Assembly (NCBI GenBank): GCA_020635875.1
Contig: JACJYY010000005.1
Location: 62,001 to 126,000 of the forward strand
Direction: 5' to 3'
Length of the DNA: 64,000 bases
From: Flavobacteriales bacterium
GTDB taxonomy: Bacteria; Bacteroidota; Bacteroidia; Flavobacteriales; Flavobacteriaceae
A model generated the notes under the pieces. That model had not been told where the DNA came from. It worked only from the letters and a program-made list of their open reading frames with translations, and did not search any database. The stretch's first letter is position 1, and each line of letters opens with the position of its first letter. Positions 18,613-26,153 of the stretch are shown here, one piece after another. A program made the translations under genes and the position numbers.

Positions 18613-19181
18613 AAAAAGATGACATTATAAATAGAAGAGACTTTTTTAAATTTGGATTTAAAAAAAGCGGGAATATTGTTGGAAAACAAATTCAAAAAAA
18701 AGTACCTCGTATAGGTGTTAGGCCTCCTGGAGCCGTTGACGAAGATGAATTTTTACTACTTTGCTCAAGGTGTACAGATTGCATAAATGCCTGCCCTCAT
18801 GATGTCATTTTTAAACCTTCTTTTGCCGAAACCAAAATTTATGGCGAGACTCCTTTTTTAGACTTAAAACACAAGGCTTGCGAATTTTGTGTTGATTTTC
18901 CATGTATATCCGCTTGTACAAAAGGAGCCTTAGTCAAAACAGAAGAAACCCCAGTTATAGGTACTGCCAAAGTCTATAAAGAACATTGTTTAGGTGCTCA
19001 GGGACAATATTGCGATTATTGCTCTAGAAGTTGTCCCAAGGAATTTAATGCACTTACAATAGGAGAAGATAGAGTCCCAATAATTGATGAAACAGCTTGT
19101 GTAGGCTGTGGAAAATGCGAATACATTTGTCCTTCACAAACAGGAAAAGCAATCGAAATCAGATGGATTACACCTAAATAA
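18609..19181 (+). CDS. napF: NapF-like ferredoxin with Tat-type N terminus
   Basis: The ATG at 18609 overlaps the previous stop codon (ATGA) and is preferred over an upstream TTG. The 190-residue protein starts NRRDFFKFGFKK and then has VRPPGAVDEDEF and four Cys motifs: CSRCTDCINACP, CEFCVDFPCISAC, CDYCSRSCP and CVGCGKCEYICP. NapF/NapG proteins share this layout; NapF usually acts in the cytoplasm on NapA maturation, while NapG is exported. The RRDFF motif could allow Tat export, so the location is uncertain. It is the last gene of the first operon; 103 bp with a new promoter follow. Confidence 0.85.
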   Translation: MKKDDIINRRDFFKFGFKKSGNIVGKQIQKKVPRIGVRPPGAVDEDEFLLLCSRCTDCINACPHDVIFKPSFAETKIYGETPFLDLKHKACEFCVDFPCISACTKGALVKTEETPVIGTAKVYKEHCLGAQGQYCDYCSRSCPKEFNALTIGEDRVPIIDETACVGCGKCEYICPSQTGKAIEIRWITPK

Positions 19182-19217
19182 AACCAAGCTATTTAAATTT
19201 ATTTTAAATAAAAAACA

Positions 19218-19262
19218 TTGACAATTGTCATTTTCTAAAAAGATGTATATGTCTTAATTTAG
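19218..19262 (+). promoter_or_regulatory. napD operon promoter with FNR/Dnr-type operator
   Basis: TTGAC-AATT-GTCAT (19218-19231) is the fourth palindrome. TAATTTAG (19255-19262), a one-mismatch -7 box, is centred 34 bp downstream. The site separates the second nap unit from the first and lies 54 bp before napD. Confidence 0.68.
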
Positions 19263-19284
19263 CCTTTAAATTAACATCCAAGAT

Positions 19285-19524
19285 ATGCCTATCAAAAGCT
19301 ATTTAGCTTACCCTTTTGACAGTAAAAAAGAAGCTCTAAAACAAGAAATTTTAGCCCTACAAAACTGTGAAGTTATCCCCGCAGAAAACAAAGACGTTTT
19401 GATTGTTGTAACCGACACAGAAAACACAACTCAAGAGGATCAATTAAAAGCAAAACTAGAAACCCTAGACAATTTGAAATTACTGACTATGGTATCTGGA
19501 TTTAACACAAACAAAAAAGAATAA
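19285..19524 (+). CDS. napD: NapD, NapA-specific Tat chaperone
   Basis: The 79-residue protein has the ferredoxin-like alpha/beta pattern of NapD: an N-terminal strand (PIKSYLAYPF), NCEVIPAENKDVLIVVTD in the middle and LKLLTMVSGF at the end. NapD binds the Tat signal of NapA until folding and cofactor insertion are complete. It lies 2 bp before napA, the usual order. Only one NapD gene is present for two Tat-exported NapA-family enzymes, so it may serve both. Confidence 0.88.
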   Translation: MPIKSYLAYPFDSKKEALKQEILALQNCEVIPAENKDVLIVVTDTENTTQEDQLKAKLETLDNLKLLTMVSGFNTNKKE

Positions 19525-19526
19525 CT

Positions 19527-21851
19527 ATGAGTGCCAAAACAATTGATAGAAGAAATTTTCTTAAAAAAATGGCTATTGCATCTGCAATGACTGCAGCAGC
19601 AGCTATGTTCCCAGGAATTTTGTTTGCAGACGAACAAGAAAAAGGATTACCAAACGGAAACTTGAATTGGAAAAAAACACCCTGTCGTTTTTGTGGTGTA
19701 GGCTGTGGTGTTTTGGTAGGTATTGAAAACGGAAAAGCGATCGCTGTTAAAGGAGACCCTAAATCTCCAGTTAACAAAGGGCTTTGCTGTGTTAAGGGAT
19801 ACCACTCTGTCATATCACTGTATGGTAAAGATCGTTTGACCAAACCTTTAGTAAGAAAGAATGGTGTTTATGTGGAGACTTCAATGAAGGAGGCGCTAGA
19901 TTTAGTAGCTACTAAAATGAAAGAAACGATTGCCAAAGACGGCAAAGATGCAGTTTCTATTTATGGATCAGGCCAGTGGACTATTCCTGATGGGTACGTA
20001 GCCTCAAAACTATTTAAAGGCTGTATCGGAACAAATAATGTAGAGGCTAACGCTCGTTTGTGTATGGCTAGTGCTGTAACTGGATTCTTAACTACGTTTG
20101 GATCCGATGAACCAATGGGGTGTTACGAAGATATCGACCATGCGAACACTTTCATCCTTTGGGGGAACAACATGGCAGAGATGCATCCTGTGCTATTCTC
20201 AAGATTATTAGATCAACGTCTAAAACGAGGTGTAAAAATCATAGATTTTGCCACACGTACAACTAGAACGAGTATGGCTTCTGACAAGTCAATCTTATTC
20301 CAGCCTCAAACGGATTTGGCGGTAGCCAATGCCATATGTTATGAAATTATCAAAAATGGATGGGTAAATAAATCCTTTGTCGAGAAGCACTGTAACTTCA
20401 GTAAAGGCTTGACCAAAATGGGCTATGGTATCGAAGACAAATACAAGTTCAAAGACCAACCTACAAAAATTGACTTTGATGCGTACGTACAGTTCTTAGA
20501 AGATTATACTCCAGAAAAAGTGGAAAAAATTTCAGGTGTTTCTGCCAAAGACATAAAATACATGGCTGCTCTTTATGGAGATCCTAACAATAAGGTGATG
20601 TCCTTATGGTGTATGGGGGCTAATCAACACACACGAGGTACTTGGATTAATAATTTAATTTATAACATCCATTTGTTAACTGGTAAAATATCGACTCCAG
20701 GAAATAGTCCCTTTTCGTTAACAGGACAACCCAGTGCATGTGGTACAGTAAGAGAAGTAGGGACGTTAACTCATAAACTACCTCATGGTGTAGTTATGAA
20801 TCCTAAAGACAGAGAACATGCCGCAAAAATTTGGGATGTACCTGTAGAAAATATTCCTGCCAAACCAACCTATCATACTGTCGAAATGTTCAGAGCTTTG
20901 GATCGAGGCGACATCAAATTCATGTGGATACAAGTTACTAACCCTATGGTAACCATGCCTAAATTGAAACGTTATCGTGATGCAGCTAAAAAGAAAGATA
21001 ACTTCATCGTTGTTTCTGACATTTACCCTACCCCTACTACAGATATTGCTGATGTAATCTTGCCCTCTGCCATGTGGATTGAACGTGAGGGGATGTACGG
21101 TAACTCCGAACGCAGAACGCAATACTTCGAGCAGATGATTGATCCACCTGGAGAAGCCATGAGTGATACTTGGCAGATTGTGGAAGTAGCCAAAAGATTA
21201 GGTTACGAAAAACAGTTCTATTACAAACCAGAAACTCATATTGAAGAGATTTACAACGAATACCGCAGACATCACGAAGGTAAAAAACATGGTATGGCTC
21301 CACTAGAAGTCTTAAAGAGTCAACCTGGCGCACAATGGCCATTTGTTGATGGAAAATCAACGCAATGGCGTTTTAATTCCAAATATGATCCTGCTTGTGA
21401 CAACACTAAGGAATTTGATTTCTATGGCAAACCTGATGGAAAAGCAGTCATTTGGCAACGACCATACGAAGCACCACCAGAAATGCCTGATGCGGAATAT
21501 CCATTTTGGCTGAACACGGGGCGTGTGGTCGAGCACTGGCATACGGGTTCAATGACAAGAAGAATCCCAGTTTTGCATAAAGCCATGCCACACGCCTATG
21601 TAGAATTGCATCCCGAAACAGCCCAAAAGATGAGTATTAGAACGGGAGATAAAGTAAAACTAACCACCCGAAGAGGTAGTTTAGTACTTCCTGCTTCGGT
21701 AAATGAAAGAGGTGTACCCACACGAGATCAAGTGTTCGTTCCATTCTTTGATGAGAATTTATTAATCAACGACATCACATTGGATGCTTTCTGTCCAATT
21801 TCTAAACAACCAGATTACAAAAAATGTGCTGTTAAGGTCGAAAAAGTATAA
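19527..21851 (+). CDS. napA: Periplasmic nitrate reductase catalytic subunit NapA
   Basis: The 774-residue protein is close to NapA along its length. The Tat signal is DRRNFLKKMA; the [4Fe-4S] ligands are Cys53, 56, 60 and 88; the Mo-ligand is Cys179 in EANARLCMASAV; and the NapA-typical stretches GSGQW, DEPMGCYEDID, LWGNNMAEMHP and GRVVEHWHTGSMTRR are all present. The enzyme reduces nitrate to nitrite in the periplasm. Length is slightly below the E. coli form (828). It sits between napD and a duplicated napB, and this unit has no napC; electrons must come through the cytochromes and the NrfCD-like proteins downstream or NapGH upstream. Confidence 0.96.
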   Translation: MSAKTIDRRNFLKKMAIASAMTAAAAMFPGILFADEQEKGLPNGNLNWKKTPCRFCGVGCGVLVGIENGKAIAVKGDPKSPVNKGLCCVKGYHSVISLYGKDRLTKPLVRKNGVYVETSMKEALDLVATKMKETIAKDGKDAVSIYGSGQWTIPDGYVASKLFKGCIGTNNVEANARLCMASAVTGFLTTFGSDEPMGCYEDIDHANTFILWGNNMAEMHPVLFSRLLDQRLKRGVKIIDFATRTTRTSMASDKSILFQPQTDLAVANAICYEIIKNGWVNKSFVEKHCNFSKGLTKMGYGIEDKYKFKDQPTKIDFDAYVQFLEDYTPEKVEKISGVSAKDIKYMAALYGDPNNKVMSLWCMGANQHTRGTWINNLIYNIHLLTGKISTPGNSPFSLTGQPSACGTVREVGTLTHKLPHGVVMNPKDREHAAKIWDVPVENIPAKPTYHTVEMFRALDRGDIKFMWIQVTNPMVTMPKLKRYRDAAKKKDNFIVVSDIYPTPTTDIADVILPSAMWIEREGMYGNSERRTQYFEQMIDPPGEAMSDTWQIVEVAKRLGYEKQFYYKPETHIEEIYNEYRRHHEGKKHGMAPLEVLKSQPGAQWPFVDGKSTQWRFNSKYDPACDNTKEFDFYGKPDGKAVIWQRPYEAPPEMPDAEYPFWLNTGRVVEHWHTGSMTRRIPVLHKAMPHAYVELHPETAQKMSIRTGDKVKLTTRRGSLVLPASVNERGVPTRDQVFVPFFDENLLINDITLDAFCPISKQPDYKKCAVKVEKV

Positions 21852-21854
21852 GCC

Positions 21855-22556
21855 ATGAAAAGAGTCATCATCTTATCATTATTTGCCATCCTTTTGATTG
21901 CTTTCGCAATGGTCTGGAAATCCAGTTATGAAAGCGGCTTGCAGGAGGCTTATATACCCACTGAGAGCGATTCCAGTATCCTATTAATCCCTTCCGAAAC
22001 AGGCGTCTTTCAGCGGTCGAAGTATGCATTGGAATATGCAGATATGCCAATTGACAAAGAACACCAGCGTACGCTCAATGAATATTACAAAAACAGAGCT
22101 TTTCATGGTGCACCACCAAGTATTCCTCATGAGGTGGATGACGAACGGACTATGGGAGAAAACAGTTGTCTCAAATGTCATCAGAATGGAGGTTATGTAG
22201 ATAAGTATAAAGCCTATACCCCTGTTACTCCACATCCTGAGATGATTAATTGCAGACAATGTCACGTGGCACAAAATGCTACTGATGTTTTTAAAGGTTC
22301 TAATTACATCGCTACCCCAGCACCTAAAGCGGGTATCAACAAGGCTTTGGTAAGTAGTCCACCTGTAATTCCGCATCAAATTCAAATGAGAGAAAACTGT
22401 TTGTCTTGTCATGCTGGACCAGGTGCTCCCAAAGAAATAAGAGTATCTCACCCTGAAAGAATAAATTGTAGACAATGTCACGTCTTAAACAACAAAGAGA
22501 CTACAGACATTGGTGTTTTTAACCGAAAAAGTTACACCAACGATGAAAAAGAATAG
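21855..22556 (+). CDS. napB: NapB-type cytochrome with two fused diheme units (four hemes)
   Basis: The 233-residue protein has an N-terminal membrane anchor or signal and four CxxCH motifs: 105-109, 133-137, 182-186 and 205-209. Standard NapB has two hemes in about 150 residues. Here residues 86-138 (PPSIPHEV, CLKCH, TPHPEMINCRQCHV) and 168-210 (PPVIPHQI, CLSCH, SHPERINCRQCHV) are repeats of each other, and each matches the core of one NapB. The protein is thus a tandem duplication giving a four-heme wire to NapA. It starts 3 bp after napA, and its end overlaps the next gene by 14 bp. Confidence 0.9.
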   Translation: MKRVIILSLFAILLIAFAMVWKSSYESGLQEAYIPTESDSSILLIPSETGVFQRSKYALEYADMPIDKEHQRTLNEYYKNRAFHGAPPSIPHEVDDERTMGENSCLKCHQNGGYVDKYKAYTPVTPHPEMINCRQCHVAQNATDVFKGSNYIATPAPKAGINKALVSSPPVIPHQIQMRENCLSCHAGPGAPKEIRVSHPERINCRQCHVLNNKETTDIGVFNRKSYTNDEKE

Positions 22557-23169
22557 CATCTTAACCTTTTTAGGACTAGCTCTAATAATTGTTTCTTGTC
22601 ACAAACACAAGGGAGATGAGCATGAATACCATAGTATCACAGATAAAATAGAAGCCAAAAGTAAAGACTACAAGGACGTCTCTATATCATCAGAATCATA
22701 TCACGAACACATTCAAAAACTGGAAGTAACTGAAAACGGAGAAACCTTTTTGATTCCTGAACGTAAAAATCAAATTAAATCATTTGCTTGTACAGAATGT
22801 CACTCTAAACCTTTGTACCAATTGCAAAATGAAAATATAGGGAAAAAAGCCCATTGGGATATTAAGTTGAATCATGCTGATGATACCACTATGGATTGTA
22901 AAACATGCCACAATCCTAATAACATGGACAATCTAAAGAGCATCACAAATATGCCGATTGATTTCAACCAAAGTTATAAACTCTGCAGTCAATGCCACAC
23001 GAAACAATTTGATGATTGGGCAGGAGGTGCTCACGGCAAAAAAATTGGAGGATGGGCTCCACCAAGAGCTTCATTAACCTGTGTCAATTGCCACAACCCC
23101 CACAAGCCTCATTTTGAGTCTAAATGGCCAGCACGGTTCAATACACAAAAGGTAAAAGAAAGACAATAA
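22543..23169 (+). CDS. Tetraheme cytochrome c lipoprotein of the nap operon
   Basis: The ATG at 22543 gives a proper lipoprotein signal (LTFLGLALIIVSC, Cys19), so it is preferred to an earlier in-frame start at 22510. The 208-residue product has four CxxCH sites at 83-87, 119-123, 148-152 and 180-184, with further His (HWDIKLNHADDTT, GGAHGKKIGG) that can act as distal ligands. The layout resembles small multiheme NrfH/NapC-like or c3-like carriers, but without the usual N-terminal membrane helix. It overlaps napB by 14 bp, pointing to coupled translation. It probably links the NrfC-like protein to NapB; this is inference. Confidence 0.85.
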   Translation: MKKNSILTFLGLALIIVSCHKHKGDEHEYHSITDKIEAKSKDYKDVSISSESYHEHIQKLEVTENGETFLIPERKNQIKSFACTECHSKPLYQLQNENIGKKAHWDIKLNHADDTTMDCKTCHNPNNMDNLKSITNMPIDFNQSYKLCSQCHTKQFDDWAGGAHGKKIGGWAPPRASLTCVNCHNPHKPHFESKWPARFNTQKVKERQ

Positions 23170-23199
23170 GTAACACCATCAGGTATTAAAACAAAACAG

Positions 23200-24276
23200 A
23201 TGAGTACTACTAATAAAAAATGGTTTTCGCTAAACTTGAGCAATACACTTAAAGACCAATCTCACTCTTGCAGCTGTGGTAAAAATGAAAGAGGATGTGG
23301 CTCTCATGATACACCACCAGCCAAAGAACACCGAGACGGTGTAGATCAGATATTCGACCTTAAAATGGATCGAAGAAATGCACTTAAAAAACTAACCGCA
23401 AGTTTGACCATAGGTGCTGGAGCAATAAGTACGTCTTGTAATGTATTAGCCGGAGAAGAAAACAAAGAAATGGCTCAAATTGAGTGGGAAGAACAATTCA
23501 AAGGAAACTACAAACTAATGACCGACCAGGAGAAAAAAGCCACAGTTGATCGATTGGTGCGCTCTTATCAAATCCGTACTGGCAAAACCATCAACATGTC
23601 TTCTAAAAATGCCGAAGAGAATGTATTGTTTGGATATGCCTTTAACATCTCTAAATGCCAAGGATATATGGACTGCGTGAATGCTTGTGTAGAAGAAAAC
23701 AACCAAGACCGCAATTCGCAAATGCAATACATCCGCATACATGAAATGAAAGACGGCAAGGGATTTAATTTTAATGAAGCAGATGACAACTATTATCATG
23801 AGGTACCAGCCGAAGGACATTTCTATATGGGAACACAATGTTTCCACTGCGACAACTCACCTTGTACAGAAGTATGTCCTGTACAAGCAACATGGAGGGA
23901 AGACGACGGACTTGTGGTTGTCGATTACGATTGGTGTGTAGGATGTCGCTATTGTATGGCAGCCTGCCCATACGACGGAAGGCGATTCAATTGGAGCACA
24001 CCAGAAGTACCTGAAGAAGAAGTGAACAAAAATCAACACTACCTTGGAAATCGTATGCGCAAAAAAGGAGTGATGGAGAAATGTACGTTCTGTATTCAGC
24101 GTTCTAGAGAAGGTAAAAATCCTGCCTGTGTAGAAGCTTGTCCTACAGGAGCCAGAATCTTTGGAAACTTATTGGATCCCAACAGCACGATACGATGGGT
24201 ATTAGAAAACAAAAAAGTATTCCGATTGAAAGAAGACCTGGGTACAGAGCCTAAGTTCTGGTATTTTATGGATTAA
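23200..24276 (+). CDS. NrfC/PsrB-like ferredoxin with four Fe-S sites, Tat-type
   Basis: The 358-residue protein has a Cys-rich leader (CSCGKNERGCGSH), then DRRNALKKLT with a hydrophobic stretch that may be an internal Tat signal. A PsrB/NrfC-type ferredoxin follows: QCFHCDNSPCTEVCPV, WCVGCRYCMAACPYD and KCTFCIQRSREG..ACVEACPTGA. The first site reads KCQGYMDCVNACVEE, with five residues between the first two Cys instead of two. With the NrfD-like protein 24 bp downstream it forms a menaquinol oxidising module of the CISM type, probably feeding the multiheme cytochromes upstream and then NapA. The long leader before the twin Arg is unusual. Confidence 0.87.
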   Translation: MSTTNKKWFSLNLSNTLKDQSHSCSCGKNERGCGSHDTPPAKEHRDGVDQIFDLKMDRRNALKKLTASLTIGAGAISTSCNVLAGEENKEMAQIEWEEQFKGNYKLMTDQEKKATVDRLVRSYQIRTGKTINMSSKNAEENVLFGYAFNISKCQGYMDCVNACVEENNQDRNSQMQYIRIHEMKDGKGFNFNEADDNYYHEVPAEGHFYMGTQCFHCDNSPCTEVCPVQATWREDDGLVVVDYDWCVGCRYCMAACPYDGRRFNWSTPEVPEEEVNKNQHYLGNRMRKKGVMEKCTFCIQRSREGKNPACVEACPTGARIFGNLLDPNSTIRWVLENKKVFRLKEDLGTEPKFWYFMD

Positions 24277-24300
24277 TAATCGACTATAATTTTATATCAA

Positions 24301-25518
24301 ATGAACACATTAAAAGTTTTTAAAAGTTTAGTCAAAGACAGTTTAGACGTCATCACCCATGGTTCTAAAAAGTATCACCTATGGATGGGAGTATTGACCT
24401 TTATCATGCTATTTGGAATGTACTGTTACTCTCTACAAATTGACCAAGGTTTGAGTGTAACGGGAATGACGGATCGCGTAAGTTGGGGATTATATATTTC
24501 TAACTTTACCTTTTTGGTAGGGGTAGCTGCCGCTGCTGTAATGTTAGTGATGCCCACTTACATTCTTAAGGATATTGATTTCAAACAAGCCGTATTGATT
24601 GGGGAAGGGTTAGCCGTTGCTGCACTGATTATGTGTTTGGCTTTTGTCATTGCCGATATGGGAGGGCCTTCTGTGTTATGGCACATGATACCTGGGATTG
24701 GTGTCTTTAACTTTCCCAATTCTATGCTGACTTGGGATGTTATTGCCTTAAACGGTTATTTATTCATCAATATAACTATCCCGATGTATATCTTATTCCG
24801 TCATTACCAAGGAAAAGAAGCCAAACACAATATATATGTGCCAGGAGCTTTCATTTCGGTATTTTGGGCCGTAGGTATTCACTTAGTAACGGCCTTCTTA
24901 TATCAAGGATTACAAGCCAGACCTTTCTGGAATAATGCGCTTTTGGGCCCTCGATTTTTGGCTTCAGCATTTGCCGCAGGACCTGCATTAATCATTTTGG
25001 TTTTGGCGATTATCAGAGCTTATGGCGGTTTTAAAATCGAGGATAAAACCATCCAAAAAATTGCCCTAGTAGTAACTGTCGCTGCACAGATTAATCTCAT
25101 CATGTTGGTTTCTGAATTATTTAAAGAGTTTTATGCCCCTACGCACCATAGTGAAAGTGCTTATTATCTATTCTTTGGATTACACGGAAAAGATGCCTTA
25201 TTACCATGGATTTGGACTGCCATTCCGTTGAATGTGTTGGCTACGTTGCTATTGACCTTTCACAAACTAAGAAACAACTTCAAAGTATTATACTTCGCTT
25301 GTTTTATCTTGTTCGTGGCGATCTGGATCGAAAAAGGGTTTGGTTTGATTGTACCCGGTTTTATCCCTGGACCTTACGGCAAAATCGCAGAATACACTCC
25401 TACTTTCGTAGAAATTGGTGTGACCCTAGGCATCTGGGCAATGGGTGCTTTTGTATTTACCATTTTGGCAAAGACCGCTATCAAAATCGAAAACGGAGAA
25501 CTCCGATATAAAAAATAA
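24301..25518 (+). CDS. NrfD/PsrC-family membrane quinol-binding subunit
   Basis: The 405-residue membrane protein has about ten helices and NrfD-type stretches: KYHLWMGVLTFIMLFGMYCY, DRVSWGLYISNFTFLVG, PTYILKDIDFKQAV, PSMLTWD-like PNSMLTWDVIALNGYL, and LLPWIWTAIPLNVLA. NrfD subunits bind menaquinol in the membrane and pass electrons to an NrfC-type ferredoxin, here the preceding gene. It closes the nap unit and is followed by an intrinsic terminator. In this operon it takes the place of NapC, which is absent. Confidence 0.92.
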   Translation: MNTLKVFKSLVKDSLDVITHGSKKYHLWMGVLTFIMLFGMYCYSLQIDQGLSVTGMTDRVSWGLYISNFTFLVGVAAAAVMLVMPTYILKDIDFKQAVLIGEGLAVAALIMCLAFVIADMGGPSVLWHMIPGIGVFNFPNSMLTWDVIALNGYLFINITIPMYILFRHYQGKEAKHNIYVPGAFISVFWAVGIHLVTAFLYQGLQARPFWNNALLGPRFLASAFAAGPALIILVLAIIRAYGGFKIEDKTIQKIALVVTVAAQINLIMLVSELFKEFYAPTHHSESAYYLFFGLHGKDALLPWIWTAIPLNVLATLLLTFHKLRNNFKVLYFACFILFVAIWIEKGFGLIVPGFIPGPYGKIAEYTPTFVEIGVTLGIWAMGAFVFTILAKTAIKIENGELRYKK

Positions 25519-25549
25519 TGTTGTTTGTTTTAATTTGATTATTTCTATT

Positions 25550-25587
25550 AAACTCCCGTTTGTTATTGTGATGAATGGGAGTTTTTT
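25550..25587 (+). terminator. Intrinsic terminator after the nap operon
   Basis: The stem AAACTCCC/GGGAGTTT (25550-25557 with 25577-25584) is followed by more T. It lies 32 bp after the NrfD-like stop codon and ends the second nap transcription unit. Confidence 0.8.
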
Positions 25588-25601
25588 GTTTCTTTACTTG
25601 T

Positions 25602-26030
25602 ATGATTAACTTATCTCAAATTACCACTACTTGGACTGCTTTCGCCAAAGCAAACAACGTTGATTTAATTCATAAACAACGTGTTGTAAATGATATAACC
25701 CAAACTCAATTTGCAGTGAATTACACCACAGCAGCTGAGTTCTACAGCTTTGTAGCCTTCGCTCAACAATCACAAGAAAAAGAGAGTGGAACTACGACTA
25801 TTATCATTGAGTTAAAAGACAAACTTAACATTGATAATTTTGTACTAGAAGCTAATAAAAAAACCCCAAGTGGATTTGAAACTAAAATCCTCGAGGGGTT
25901 AAAACTTTTCAAAGGAAAAACCATCTCCTTAAACAATCATTTCATCAGAATTGACTGTCAGCATATCTTCGATTCGCAACAAGAATTTGACGCAGTGAAG
26001 GATTTGTTGGTTGTTTTGAAATCAATATAG
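25602..26030 (+). CDS. Small soluble protein of unknown function
   Basis: The ATG at 25602 (MINLSQITTTW) is preferred because an earlier start at 25575 lies inside the nap terminator hairpin. The 142-residue product is soluble, with no signal peptide, Cys motif or membrane segment, and an alternating alpha/beta pattern (TTTIIIELKDKL, KTISLNNHFIRIDCQHIFD). I do not recognise it. It has no visible link to respiration beyond its position between the nap and nirK units, and no clear promoter of its own. Confidence 0.6.
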   Translation: MINLSQITTTWTAFAKANNVDLIHKQRVVNDITQTQFAVNYTTAAEFYSFVAFAQQSQEKESGTTTIIIELKDKLNIDNFVLEANKKTPSGFETKILEGLKLFKGKTISLNNHFIRIDCQHIFDSQQEFDAVKDLLVVLKSI

Positions 26031-26056
26031 AACCCTTCTTCCCTTAGATTATTTTT

Positions 26057-26100
26057 ATGACAATTATCATATCACATTTATTTTTATCATAGTATTTTTG
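26057..26100 (+). promoter_or_regulatory. nirK promoter with FNR/Dnr-type operator
   Basis: The palindrome ATGACAATTATCAT (26057-26070) is centred exactly 33 bp from the centre of a perfect -7 box TATTTTTG (26093-26100). This puts the operator near -41 relative to the expected start, the class II activator position. nirK starts 54 bp after the -7 box. Confidence 0.75.
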
Positions 26101-26153
26101 ATTTATAATAAGACATTTTTATCTTTTTTAATATTAACACAAAAATTTATACT

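Noticed and set aside
22510..22542. Earlier start for the tetraheme cytochrome
   Set aside because: The 11 extra residues would spoil the lipoprotein signal that begins cleanly at 22543.
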